55,356 nt of DNA from Lactonifactor longoviformis DSM 17459 (lineage in GTDB: Bacteria > Bacillota > Clostridia > Lachnospirales > Lachnospiraceae), in NCBI RefSeq assembly GCF_900129135.1, contig NZ_FQVI01000029.1, positions 1 through 55,356 on the forward strand, in the 5' to 3' direction. A program made the position numbers and the translations under genes. Positions 28,282 through 36,149 of this stretch are shown in pieces. Every line of letters begins with the position of its first letter. Positions within the stretch are counted from its first letter, which is position 1. The notes below the pieces were generated by a model that made no database searches, was not told where the DNA came from, and saw only the letters and a program-made list of their open reading frames with translations.

Positions 28282-28540
28282 CAAAAAAAGCTCCCGTCCC
28301 GTAATAGGACGAAAGCCATTGGTTTCGTTAACCACCTGTTACACATACTAACATACGCGTTCCGGATAACGGGGGAAAGCCGTCTTCGCATACTCTGCCA
28401 GTTCTTACTTCTGCCATTTCCGCTGGAAACTCTGGAGTGATATTCAGTGACTGTTACTATGCATCAGGCTCTCACCGTCCCTGACTCGCTTTGGCTTTTT
28501 GCAACCACCTACTGTCTCCGTCATTGTTTTTTCTATATTC
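28282..28540 (-). promoter_or_regulatory. T-box leader of ileS (tRNA-Ile-sensing attenuator)
   Basis: On the minus strand the Stem I region contains 'GCGAGTCAGGGACGGTGAG' and a specifier-loop-like 'GAATATCACTCC', whose ATC is an isoleucine codon. The T-box core is AACAGGTGGTTAACGA (28326-28342), giving the UGGU that pairs with an uncharged ACCA end. The terminator follows at 28282-28316: GCTTTCGTCC pairs with GGACGGGAGC, then seven or more T. Uncharged tRNA-Ile should stabilise an antiterminator and switch on ileS. Confidence 0.88.
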
Positions 28541-28548
28541 TCCGATAT

Positions 28549-28578
28549 ATTATACTTACTTGAGGAATGAGTTGTCAA
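28549..28578 (-). promoter_or_regulatory. Promoter of the ileS T-box transcript
   Basis: Consensus TTGACA (28573-28578) and TATAAT (28549-28554) on the minus strand, 18 bp apart, just upstream of the T-box. Confidence 0.85.
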
Positions 28579-28658
28579 GGTATGATAGAAATAAATTTGC
28601 TATATAATACAAAATCATCTATAATGGGTTTAGATTTTTACAAAAGCGAGGATATACC

Positions 28659-30101
28659 ATGAAGAAAAAGATATGGCCGTTATTATGCTGTGCCCTGATT
28701 ACTACTGTCCTGACCGCAGGATTCCCGGCATCCCATGTGCTGGCGACACCGACAGATGCCCAGACAGATGCTGCGGTGAATCAAGAGGACGGAACCGCAG
28801 AGAATACAACCGCCCAGCCAGCCCTTCCGGAGAGCTATAACTGGCCCATACAGTCCAATGAGACGGAAGGATGGCCCCAGGGTCCGCAGGTGCAGGCAGA
28901 AACTGCAATTGTTATGGAAGCAGATTCGGGCTGCATACTGTATGCCAAAGGGATCGACGAAAGGAGGGAACCAGCCAGCATCACAAAAATCATGACCGCT
29001 CTTGTAGCTCTGGAACACAGCCGGATGGACGAACAGGTGACCTTTTCCCACAATGCAGTCTTTAGCATAGAACAGGGAAGCACACACATAGGAATTAAAG
29101 AAGGAGAAGTTCTCACTATGGAACAGTGCCTCTATGGCGTCCTCCTTGCATCGGCCAATGAAGTCTCTAACGGTGTCGCTGAGCATGTGGGCGGAAGCAT
29201 AGAAGAGTTTGTGGACATGATGAATGAAAAAGCCCAGGAAATCGGGTGTAAAAACACACACTTTTCCAATGCCAACGGACTCCATAATGATGAGCACTAT
29301 ACAACCGCCTACGATATGGCTCTCATAACTCAGGCCGCGCTGAAAAATCCAACGTTTCGGTCGATTATGAGCACGGATCACTTTATTATCCCCACAACTA
29401 ATATCACTAACGAGGAAAGATGGCTCAACAATCACCATAAAATGCTCCGTGAGACAAAGTTTCACTATGATGGATGCATCGGGGGAAAGACAGGATATAC
29501 AACAGATGCCGGCAACACTCTGGTAACCGTAGCAGACAGAAATGATATGGAGCTTATCTGCGTTACTCTAAAAACGAACGCCAATGCGGTCTACACCGAC
29601 ACGGCTCTGCTCCTGGACTATGGTTTCAACAATTTCCAGAAAATCGCCCTGTGTCAGAAGAAACAGCAGATCTCTGTGACCCTCCTGCCCTTCGACCGCC
29701 AGTTTTATCCGGAACATGCCTCCGGCACCATTGGCGAATATCAAAATGACGCTTACGCTGTTATTCCCAGCGATATTCAGATGGAAAACCTCACCAAGCA
29801 GGTTTCCATAAAAGAGAATCTGGAAGAGACAGAGTACTATTTTAATTCCAAACTAATCACCAGGCGCCTTCTGACCCTGTCGTCAGTCCTTACGTCCGGA
29901 AGCCCCGAGAATGCTGTGAATCTCCTGACAGACACCCTTACAGATCATTCCGACGGCAATATCATTACCAAGTTCAAGGCGCTCCCCTCCTGGAAATATC
30001 CGGTACTGGGGATCCTGGGTTTTATACTTGTCTTTTATATTATCTTGCTGATTCTTAGAATAAAAAGAAGAAAAAAGAGACGAAGGAAAAGAAAAAAATA
30101 A
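28659..30101 (+). CDS. D-alanyl-D-alanine carboxypeptidase (peptidase S11, DacF/PBP5-like)
   Basis: A 480-residue penicillin-binding protein that trims the terminal D-Ala from peptidoglycan stem peptides outside the membrane. It has a signal peptide (residues 1-30, ending HVLA), a Thr/Ala/Glu-rich linker, and a catalytic domain with Ser107-Ile-Thr-Lys110, Ser165-Ala-Asn167 and Lys277-Thr-Gly279. A beta-rich C-terminal domain follows. A transmembrane helix near residues 448-468 ends in a very basic tail, so it is anchored by a true helix and not by the usual amphipathic one. GCGAGGA precedes the ATG. It is a single gene, divergent from ileS and convergent with the exonuclease gene. Confidence 0.95.
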   Translation: MKKKIWPLLCCALITTVLTAGFPASHVLATPTDAQTDAAVNQEDGTAENTTAQPALPESYNWPIQSNETEGWPQGPQVQAETAIVMEADSGCILYAKGIDERREPASITKIMTALVALEHSRMDEQVTFSHNAVFSIEQGSTHIGIKEGEVLTMEQCLYGVLLASANEVSNGVAEHVGGSIEEFVDMMNEKAQEIGCKNTHFSNANGLHNDEHYTTAYDMALITQAALKNPTFRSIMSTDHFIIPTTNITNEERWLNNHHKMLRETKFHYDGCIGGKTGYTTDAGNTLVTVADRNDMELICVTLKTNANAVYTDTALLLDYGFNNFQKIALCQKKQQISVTLLPFDRQFYPEHASGTIGEYQNDAYAVIPSDIQMENLTKQVSIKENLEETEYYFNSKLITRRLLTLSSVLTSGSPENAVNLLTDTLTDHSDGNIITKFKALPSWKYPVLGILGFILVFYIILLILRIKRRKKRRRKRKK

Positions 30102-30114
30102 AGAGCCGCAGCTG

Positions 30115-30145
30115 CATCAGGGGATTATTTCCCCTGATGTCTTTT
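30115..30145 (+). terminator. Terminator between the carboxypeptidase and exonuclease genes
   Basis: CATCAGGGG (30115-30123) pairs with CCCCTGATG (30131-30139) and is followed by TCTTTTT. The hairpin overlaps the 3' end of the convergent exonuclease gene. Confidence 0.8.
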
Positions 30146-31078
30146 TACCTTCCTCTTCCTGCGAAGCAGCTCCCTTTTTTCCCGAATCATCTTCGCCTCA
30201 TCCTCATCGGTAAGCTTTAGTGTCTTTACTACATAAGTCATCCCGTCATCCGTTTTCTTCATACGGATCTTCCCTTTCAGATATCCATGTTCAGGGCATA
30301 CCGCCAGACAAAAATGGTTCTTCGTATTCATGGAAAACCATCGGATCTTTTTCTTCGCCGATTTTCCGCACAGAAAACATCTGGTACTCACTACCTCACG
30401 GTCCTTCATGGCATCTTCTTTGGTTCGGAATTCTCTGGACACATACTTCTCATATTTTTCATAGACAATATGAATCTCCTCTGACTTCTTCTTAGGATTC
30501 TGATACGTATCCAGTGAAAAATTAGCCCACATACAGTCCACTGAGATGCGCTTTAATATCTCCGATGTATAAAAAGCATCTGCCAGAGCTCTGTGAAAGT
30601 CCTCTCCCTTTGGGATCTCAAGATAATCTGTTGCATACTCCAGGGATTTCCGGCTTTTCCCATCCTCGTAAGAAATACTGAACAGCTTCTGCACATCAAA
30701 AAAACGCACTGGCCCCTCCAGCAGTTCCAGCTGGCCGTAAAATTTCATATTCCGCTGAAGCTCCGTGAGATCCATTGCCCCCCAGGTACAGAAACAGGCA
30801 TCCGGACCGCACCACTCCAAAAAATCTCTGAGAGCCGAGGGAAAGGACACCCCCTGGTTCAGACTTTCCTTATCTATCCTGATAATCTCCTGCGTTCTAA
30901 AGTGCATCTGTTCATATACCACAGGCTTGATTACCCGGTGAAATCTTTGGGACGTCTCCCGGTTTTCATTTAATTTGACAGCCCCTATCTCAATAATCTC
31001 AAAAGGAAGATGCTTATTCTCTTTATCCTTTCCATTGGGGCACTGATTCCATTCCAAATCGAAAACAATATAATCCAT
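30125..31078 (-). CDS. DEDDh 3'-5' exonuclease with a C-terminal zinc-ribbon-like region
   Basis: A 317-residue protein. The N-terminal 180 residues are a DEDDh exonuclease of the RNase T/KapD type: 'IVFDLEWNQ' gives the first Asp and Glu, 'CTWGAMDLTEL' a middle Asp, and 'FHRALADAFYT' the His and last Asp. The C-terminal part has Cys-x2-Cys ('CFLCGK') and Cys-x3-Cys ('CLAVCPEHG'), probably a zinc site, then a strongly basic tail that could hold RNA or DNA. The substrate is unknown; relatives act on RNA ends or antagonise sporulation (KapD). The ribosome site (AGG) is weak. Confidence 0.85.
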   Translation of the reverse strand: MDYIVFDLEWNQCPNGKDKENKHLPFEIIEIGAVKLNENRETSQRFHRVIKPVVYEQMHFRTQEIIRIDKESLNQGVSFPSALRDFLEWCGPDACFCTWGAMDLTELQRNMKFYGQLELLEGPVRFFDVQKLFSISYEDGKSRKSLEYATDYLEIPKGEDFHRALADAFYTSEILKRISVDCMWANFSLDTYQNPKKKSEEIHIVYEKYEKYVSREFRTKEDAMKDREVVSTRCFLCGKSAKKKIRWFSMNTKNHFCLAVCPEHGYLKGKIRMKKTDDGMTYVVKTLKLTDEDEAKMIREKRELLRRKRKVKRHQGK

Positions 31079-31105
31079 ATGCTACCTGCTATTTTCTGAT
31101 AATGC

Positions 31106-31148
31106 CCATTGGGGACGGGGGAAAACCGGTTTCCCCCGTCCCCAATGG
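31106..31148. repeat. Perfect 19-bp inverted repeat with a 5-base loop
   Basis: The arms CCATTGGGGACGGGGGAAA and its complement flank ACCGG. It lies between the permease and exonuclease genes. There is no T run in either direction. The GGGGAC/GTCCCC core recalls the REP-like element but is otherwise distinct. Confidence 0.8.
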
Positions 31149-31199
31149 AACACTGTTATCGTGAACTGCTTTCGATTTTATCAGAATACATAGCTAAAG

Positions 31200-32552
31200 T
31201 CAATTTGCTGCTTGCTGCTCCTCTTTATCTTTTGGCAGAATAATGTTCAAAAGGACTGCAACCAGAGTAGCAATAACTACCGGAGACTTGCCAAATATCG
31301 TTGTCACCCATGCCGGAAAAGAGGATAAAGCGGCAGATGCCTGTGCAATCCCCATACCAAGGGCCGCAGCCAAACCTACAATTGAAGTATTCCGGTAAGT
31401 CATCTTCTCAGAGGTCACAAGCTTCATTCCCGTCATGGCAATAGAAGCAAATACAGATACAGTGGCCCCGCCGAGGACACACTGCGGAATCGTTGTAAGA
31501 AGTGCAGAAAACTTTGGTATCAGCCCTGCCACCCCGAGGATCACAGCTGCAAGCCCAAGCACACAGCGGTTAATTACCTTTGTAGTTGTGACGATGCCAA
31601 CGTTCTGACTGTATGTAGCTGTGGGGAGTCCTCCGAATACCGCTCCGATAATATTCATAACACCATACCCCACAATTCCGTTCTGCAGTTCATTGTCATG
31701 AGGCTCCCGGTCCATACCGCCAATCGTGGTAGCAGAAAAATCTCCGATGGCCTGAATGGAGTTAATCCCAAAAAGAAGCCCGATGGCTACACAGGAAGAA
31801 ATCTCAAAGTTTATCCCGAAATGCATCAGTTTGGGCATCTGGACAATTCCCGCCTCTGCCACACTGGCAAAGCTTACCATGCCGAAAAACGCGGATACAA
31901 TATAACCGACAATAATGCCGATAAGTATAGATGACAGCTTAAAAATTCCCTTGCCGAAATGGTTCAGTACCGTTACCACTATAAGGGTGATGATAGCAAC
32001 CAGCCAGTTCTGCCAGGAACCATAATTTTCACTGTTTGCTCCGCCGGCCATGTAATTGATGGCTGTGGGATACAGAGAAAGCCCAATGGTAAATACCACC
32101 GTACCAGTGATAAGAGGAGGAAAAAAACGTCGGATTTTCTTTACCAGAACCCCTACCACAATAGCCACTACACCGCCTACAATCTGCGCACCCAGGATGG
32201 TGGCCACCCCGAACCCCTCGGCAATTGCCTGCATACTCGGCACATATGCAAAGCTCACTCCCATAATCACAGGCAGCCCTGCGCCAATGGCAAACTTCTT
32301 GCGTTTCCCGATAGGGAAGAGCTGCAGCAGAGTAGAGATAGCTGACACAAACAGAGCTGCCTGAACCAATATTACCTTATCCGCACTGTTCAGTCCGCCC
32401 CCGCTTACCGCTCCCGATACAATAAGAGCCGGGGTCACACACCCCACGATCATTGCTACAACATGCTGCAGCGCCAGCGGCACTGCCTGTTTTAAACTGG
32501 GCACACCGTCCAGTTCAAAAATGCTTCCTTGTCCTATCCTTGCTTTCTCCAT
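31200..32552 (-). CDS. NCS2-family nucleobase:cation symporter (uracil/xanthine type)
   Basis: A 450-residue membrane protein with about 12-14 hydrophobic helices and the nucleobase-cation-symporter-2 pattern. Features include 'QHVVAMIVGCVTPALIV', the substrate-site region 'FGINSIQAIGDFSATT', and 'GGLPTATYSQNVGIV' followed by a regulatory-type 'GLIPKFSALLTTIPQ'. This group imports uracil, xanthine, hypoxanthine or urate with protons or sodium. I start at 32552 because GGGGGAT precedes that ATG; the upstream ATG at 32573 has no ribosome site. No purine riboswitch is visible. The exact base cannot be read; the QNVG motif fits xanthine/urate members. Confidence 0.92.
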   Translation of the reverse strand: MEKARIGQGSIFELDGVPSLKQAVPLALQHVVAMIVGCVTPALIVSGAVSGGGLNSADKVILVQAALFVSAISTLLQLFPIGKRKKFAIGAGLPVIMGVSFAYVPSMQAIAEGFGVATILGAQIVGGVVAIVVGVLVKKIRRFFPPLITGTVVFTIGLSLYPTAINYMAGGANSENYGSWQNWLVAIITLIVVTVLNHFGKGIFKLSSILIGIIVGYIVSAFFGMVSFASVAEAGIVQMPKLMHFGINFEISSCVAIGLLFGINSIQAIGDFSATTIGGMDREPHDNELQNGIVGYGVMNIIGAVFGGLPTATYSQNVGIVTTTKVINRCVLGLAAVILGVAGLIPKFSALLTTIPQCVLGGATVSVFASIAMTGMKLVTSEKMTYRNTSIVGLAAALGMGIAQASAALSSFPAWVTTIFGKSPVVIATLVAVLLNIILPKDKEEQQAAN

Positions 32553-32618
32553 GATAGAAATCCCCCAATACATTTTTCGATTACCCTAAACAACCCATTA
32601 GCAGTTACGTTTATTAAC

Positions 32619-32647
32619 ATTGTATCACATTTTATACAATACTACAA
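32619..32647 (-). promoter_or_regulatory. Probable promoter of the NCS2 permease gene
   Basis: Minus-strand TTGTAG (32642-32647) and TACAAT (32619-32624) are 17 bp apart, about 65 bp before the start codon. Confidence 0.6.
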
Positions 32648-32649
32648 AT

Positions 32650-32682
32650 ATTTTTGTATTTTTTCTTATAAAATACAAAAAT
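32650..32682. repeat. AT-rich 13-bp inverted repeat next to the permease promoter
   Basis: ATTTTTGTATTTT (32650-32662) and AAAATACAAAAAT (32670-32682) are perfect complements with a 7-base loop, directly upstream of the permease -35 box. It could be an operator. Confidence 0.6.
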
Positions 32683-32810
32683 TTTTAGGTTTTCTTTACT
32701 TCCTCTTCGTCAGCCTGCATAAAATCCCCTTATTTTCCATTATATAATAGTAAAATGCCACGGATTCCCCCATCTGCTGCCAGCTTTCAAAATCAGTGCC
32801 AAATTCTATG

Positions 32811-32839
32811 TTGACATCTCTAACTGTATATGATATAGT
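32811..32839 (+). promoter_or_regulatory. Promoter of the Rrf2-reductase-CcdA/TlpA operon with overlapping dyad
   Basis: TTGACA (32811-32816) and TATAGT (32834-32839) are 17 bp apart. The imperfect dyad TAACTGTATATGATATAGTTA covers the -10 box and spacer, a typical place for autoregulation by an Rrf2 repressor. Confidence 0.75.
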
Positions 32840-32886
32840 TACAGTATTAAATGTAATTATTATTATTACAGTTAGGAGAACGAAAA

Positions 32887-33330
32887 ATGAATAGTGACTT
32901 TTGTGTTGCCGTACACGGGATGGTCTATCTGAACCATAAGAAGTGTCAGCTGTCCAGCGATGAGCTGGCAGACAATATCTGCACGAACCCTGCACGGGTA
33001 AGAAAGGTAATGGCAAAGCTAAAGAAAAAGAATCTGGTACAGACAAAAGAGGGAACTGTGGGCGGATATTCCTTTCAGGGGAATCCAGCCTGTGTCTCAT
33101 TGGCAGATATCGCGGAAGCCCTTGACCTGAAATTTGTGGAAACCTCATGGAGAAGCGGCAGTATAGATATGGACTGCCTGGTAGCTTCCGGGATGGGCGA
33201 CCTTATGGATGAGATATTCCAGAATCTGAACCAGGATTGTCTGGAGAGGCTCAGCAGGATAACCATTCAGGATCTGGATTCCAGAATCTTTAATTGCCGG
33301 AAAAACTCTCAGCAAACAGATAACGAATAA
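32887..33330 (+). CDS. Rrf2-family transcriptional regulator
   Basis: A 147-residue winged-helix protein that opens in the family manner ('MNSDFCVAVHGMVYLNH') and has a recognition helix ('NPARVRKVMAKLKKKNLV') and wing ('VGGYSF'). The three closely spaced cysteines that hold an Fe-S cluster in IscR and NsrR are absent; only one Cys ('DMDCLVA') lies in that region. It therefore probably senses something else, perhaps oxidation of single cysteines as in other members. TTAGGAG precedes the ATG. It is first in an operon with a disulfide reductase and a CcdA-TlpA fusion and probably represses it. Confidence 0.9.
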   Translation: MNSDFCVAVHGMVYLNHKKCQLSSDELADNICTNPARVRKVMAKLKKKNLVQTKEGTVGGYSFQGNPACVSLADIAEALDLKFVETSWRSGSIDMDCLVASGMGDLMDEIFQNLNQDCLERLSRITIQDLDSRIFNCRKNSQQTDNE

Positions 33331-33346
33331 GAAAAGGGGTGTATTT

Positions 33347-34714
33347 ATGAAACAATATGACAATATTATAATAGGCTTTGGAAAAGGCGGAAAAACCTTG
33401 GCAGGAGCGCTGGCCGCCGGCGGACAGTCCGCTGCAATCATCGAGCAGTCAGATAAAATGTACGGAGGAACCTGCATTAATGTAGCATGTATTCCCACAA
33501 AGTCTTTGGAGCACAGCGCCAGGTTGTCAGCGGCTCAGGGAGGAACCTTTGAGGAAAAAGCAGAGCGTTATGCCATAGCCGTGGAGAAAAAACGGAAATT
33601 AACCTCCATGCTCCGGGAAAAGAACTACCAGAAGGCAGTGGGGGCTGGGGTGGATGTGATTTTGGGAAATGCCAGCTTCCAGGATAAGGAACATATTACT
33701 GTGACAAAACCGGATGGTACAACTGAATTAATCCAGGGGGGAAGGTTCTTTATAAATACCGGCGCACGCCCGTTTATTCCCCCGCTCCCCGGCATAGAAG
33801 GAAACCCCTATGTATATACAAGTGAAACATTAATGGAGCTTGATACCCTTCCCGGTCATCTTGTCATTATCGGGGCAGGGTATATTGGATTGGAATTTGC
33901 TTCCTACTACGCTAATTTCGGTACAAAAGTAACTGTGATCCAGGATAAAGATCGTTTTATGCCGAGAGAAGATGCCGAAATGGCAGATGCTGTTTTGAAA
34001 AGCTTTGAAGAGCGGGGAATCCTTCTGCTGCCCAATGCCTCTGTAACCTCTGTGGATGCAGGTAAGGATCATGCTGTTGTATCTGTTAAGACAAAAGAAG
34101 GCACGCAAAAGCTCACCGCCCAGGCCGTGCTGGTTGCCACCGGACGCCGTCCCAATATTCAGGGACTTCTGCCTGAAAAAGCAGGGGTAGAACTTACTCC
34201 CAGAGGCGCTGTTCTCACCGATAACAAGCTGAGAACCACCAATCCCAATATCTGGGCCATGGGAGATGTTGCCGGAGGGCTTCAGTTTACTTATATTTCT
34301 TTAGATGATTCCCGCATCGTAAAGTCACAGCTATTAGGCAATGGAGAAAGAACCACAGAAAACCGGGGTGAGATACCTTATTCTGTCTTCCTGGATCCTC
34401 CTTTTTCCAGAGTGGGACTTACGGAGCAGGAAGCAAGAGAGCAGGGCCGTGAAATCCTGGTTGCCAAATTGCCCGCCGCCGCTGTACCGAAGGCGCAGAT
34501 TCTGAATAAGCAGACAGGGCTTTTGAAAGTAATTGTAGACGCCCAATCCGGCCTTATACTGGGTGCTCACTTATTCTGTGCGGAGTCACATGAGATGATT
34601 CAGCTTTTCAAACTGGCCATAGATGCAAATCTCCCCTATACCGTGCTGAGGGACAGTATTTATACCCACCCAACCATGAGTGAGGCTATCAATGACTTAT
34701 TGGCAGGCATCTGA
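33347..34714 (+). CDS. FAD-dependent disulfide oxidoreductase, RclA/hypothiocyanite-reductase-like
   Basis: A 455-residue class I flavoprotein disulfide reductase. The order is an FAD-binding loop ('IIIGFGKGGKTLA'), redox cysteines Cys43 and Cys48 in 'YGGTCINVACIPTKS', an NAD(P) Rossmann motif ('VIIGAGYIGLEFASYYA'), a second FAD motif ('IWAMGDVAGG') and a dimerisation domain ending 'THPTMSEAINDLL' with the interface His. The MYGGTCIN...CIPTK context fits RclA and its relatives, which resist reactive chlorine or hypothiocyanous acid; other relatives are mercuric reductases, but no mercury-binding domain or terminal Cys pair is present. AAGGGGTG precedes the ATG, 16 bp after the Rrf2 gene. The exact oxidant is inferred. 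Confidence 0.85.
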   Translation: MKQYDNIIIGFGKGGKTLAGALAAGGQSAAIIEQSDKMYGGTCINVACIPTKSLEHSARLSAAQGGTFEEKAERYAIAVEKKRKLTSMLREKNYQKAVGAGVDVILGNASFQDKEHITVTKPDGTTELIQGGRFFINTGARPFIPPLPGIEGNPYVYTSETLMELDTLPGHLVIIGAGYIGLEFASYYANFGTKVTVIQDKDRFMPREDAEMADAVLKSFEERGILLLPNASVTSVDAGKDHAVVSVKTKEGTQKLTAQAVLVATGRRPNIQGLLPEKAGVELTPRGAVLTDNKLRTTNPNIWAMGDVAGGLQFTYISLDDSRIVKSQLLGNGERTTENRGEIPYSVFLDPPFSRVGLTEQEAREQGREILVAKLPAAAVPKAQILNKQTGLLKVIVDAQSGLILGAHLFCAESHEMIQLFKLAIDANLPYTVLRDSIYTHPTMSEAINDLLAGI

Positions 34715-34748
34715 GATTCCTGCATACAAAATTATTTAGGAGGTAACT

Positions 34749-36053
34749 ATGGGCTTTTCAGTTGAAACCAGTATTCCTGTACTGACCGTATTTTTACAGG
34801 GTCTTTTAAGCTTTTTTTCGCCCTGTGTTCTCCCGCTGGTTCCGCTGTATATCAGCTACCTGGCCGGCGGGGCAAAGAGAGTAGATGAGCAGGGACGCAT
34901 TTTTTATCCCAGGAAAAAGGTAATGTTGAACACTCTCTTCTTTGTGATTGGCATCAGCTTTACTTTCTTTTTGCTGGGTATGGGCGTTACCTCACTGGGA
35001 AGATTCTTCAGTGATAACCGCATCTGGTTTGCCAGAATCAGCGGAATTGTTATGATATTTTTTGGTCTTTACCAGCTGGGTCTCTTCGGAAGATCCAAAA
35101 AGCTGGACCGCGAACACAGACTTCCCTTCCAGCTGGACCGCTGGAGCATGAACCCTGTAACAGCTTTAATTCTGGGGTTTACCTTCAGCTTCGCGTGGAC
35201 ACCATGTGTAGGCCCTACTCTGGGCAGTGTACTCTTAATGGCTTCCTCTTCAGGCTCTTCACAGACAGGTATGCTTCTCATCGGTGTTTATACCCTGGGG
35301 TTTGTTATCCCCTTCTTAGCAGTGGGTCTGTTTACAGGAGCAGTCCTGGGATTCTTCCGCAAATATCAGAGAGTAGTTCAGTATACGGTTAAAGTAGGCG
35401 GAATTCTTTTGGTATTCATGGGTATTATGACTCTCACTGGAATGATGAATGGCATTACCAGCTACCTGTCCTCTCAGGGAAATTCTGCTCAGACACAGAC
35501 AGAGCAGCCGGCTGCAGAGAAAGAAGATTCCTCCAAGGATAAAAAAGATAACCATTCTGTATCTGACTCAGAAACCTCTGACAGCGATACTTCTGACACT
35601 GCAACGCCAGCACCTGACTTCACACTGGTGGATCAAAACGGAGAAACACACAAGCTTTCTGATTATAAAGGAAAAACTGTATTTTTGAATTTTTGGGCGA
35701 CCTGGTGTCCTCCCTGCCGCCAGGAGATGCCGGACATTCAGGCTCTCTATGAAACATACGGAGAAAATAAAGAAGATCTTATTGTACTTGGAGTAGCTAA
35801 TCCCAAGACTGACGATCACCCCAACAACCAGGATGAAACCCAGGAGAAGGTGGCCGGGTTTTTGAGTGAAAACGGATATACCTATCCTGTTGCCATGGAT
35901 ACTACGGGGGATGTTTTCAGTGCTTACGGGATCAGCTCCTTCCCAACCACCTTTATGATAGATAAAGAGGGGAACGTATACGGGTATGTGAGCGGTGCCA
36001 TCACTGCAGATATTATGGAAAGTATCGTAACGCAGACAATGGAAGGTGAATAG
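34749..36053 (+). CDS. CcdA-type thiol electron carrier fused to a TlpA/ResA thioredoxin domain
   Basis: A 434-residue fusion. Residues about 1-235 form a six-helix CcdA/DsbD-type membrane domain, with the paired cysteines in 'FFSPCVLPLVPLY' and 'AWTPCVGPTLGS'. A Ser/Asp/Lys-rich linker (about 240-285) leads to an extracellular TlpA-like thioredoxin domain with Trp319-Cys-Pro-Pro-Cys323 and a cis-Pro region ('ISSFPTTFMID'). It should carry electrons from cytosolic thioredoxin across the membrane to reduce external thiols or oxidants. TTAGGAGGT lies before the ATG, 34 bp after the reductase gene. The operon partners suggest a role in oxidant defence. Confidence 0.92.
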   Translation: MGFSVETSIPVLTVFLQGLLSFFSPCVLPLVPLYISYLAGGAKRVDEQGRIFYPRKKVMLNTLFFVIGISFTFFLLGMGVTSLGRFFSDNRIWFARISGIVMIFFGLYQLGLFGRSKKLDREHRLPFQLDRWSMNPVTALILGFTFSFAWTPCVGPTLGSVLLMASSSGSSQTGMLLIGVYTLGFVIPFLAVGLFTGAVLGFFRKYQRVVQYTVKVGGILLVFMGIMTLTGMMNGITSYLSSQGNSAQTQTEQPAAEKEDSSKDKKDNHSVSDSETSDSDTSDTATPAPDFTLVDQNGETHKLSDYKGKTVFLNFWATWCPPCRQEMPDIQALYETYGENKEDLIVLGVANPKTDDHPNNQDETQEKVAGFLSENGYTYPVAMDTTGDVFSAYGISSFPTTFMIDKEGNVYGYVSGAITADIMESIVTQTMEGE

Positions 36054-36102
36054 AAGTTCTTCTATAATATAAATAATAACCTGCGTACTGCAAAAACTAC
36101 AG

Positions 36103-36149
36103 ACCCTGGGCACATATATCATGCATTAGCCATTGTATGTGCCTAGGGT
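36103..36149. terminator. Long imperfect hairpin between convergent genes
   Basis: ACCCTGGGCACATA pairs with TATGTGCCTAGGGT with one mismatch across a loop of about 18 bases, overlapping the esterase stop. There is no clear T run. It probably ends transcription from one or both sides. Confidence 0.5.

Noticed and set aside
28683-29465. Minus-strand 260-codon frame opposite the carboxypeptidase
   Set aside because: It is antisense to a gene with all three active-site motifs and has no family resemblance of its own.
32553-32700. Purine riboswitch upstream of the NCS2 permease
   Set aside because: I looked for the conserved purine-aptamer loops and found none; only a promoter and an AT-rich inverted repeat are there.
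33347-34714. Mercuric reductase
   Set aside because: The redox cysteines fit, but the N-terminal heavy-metal domain, the C-terminal Cys pair and any mer gene nearby are missing.
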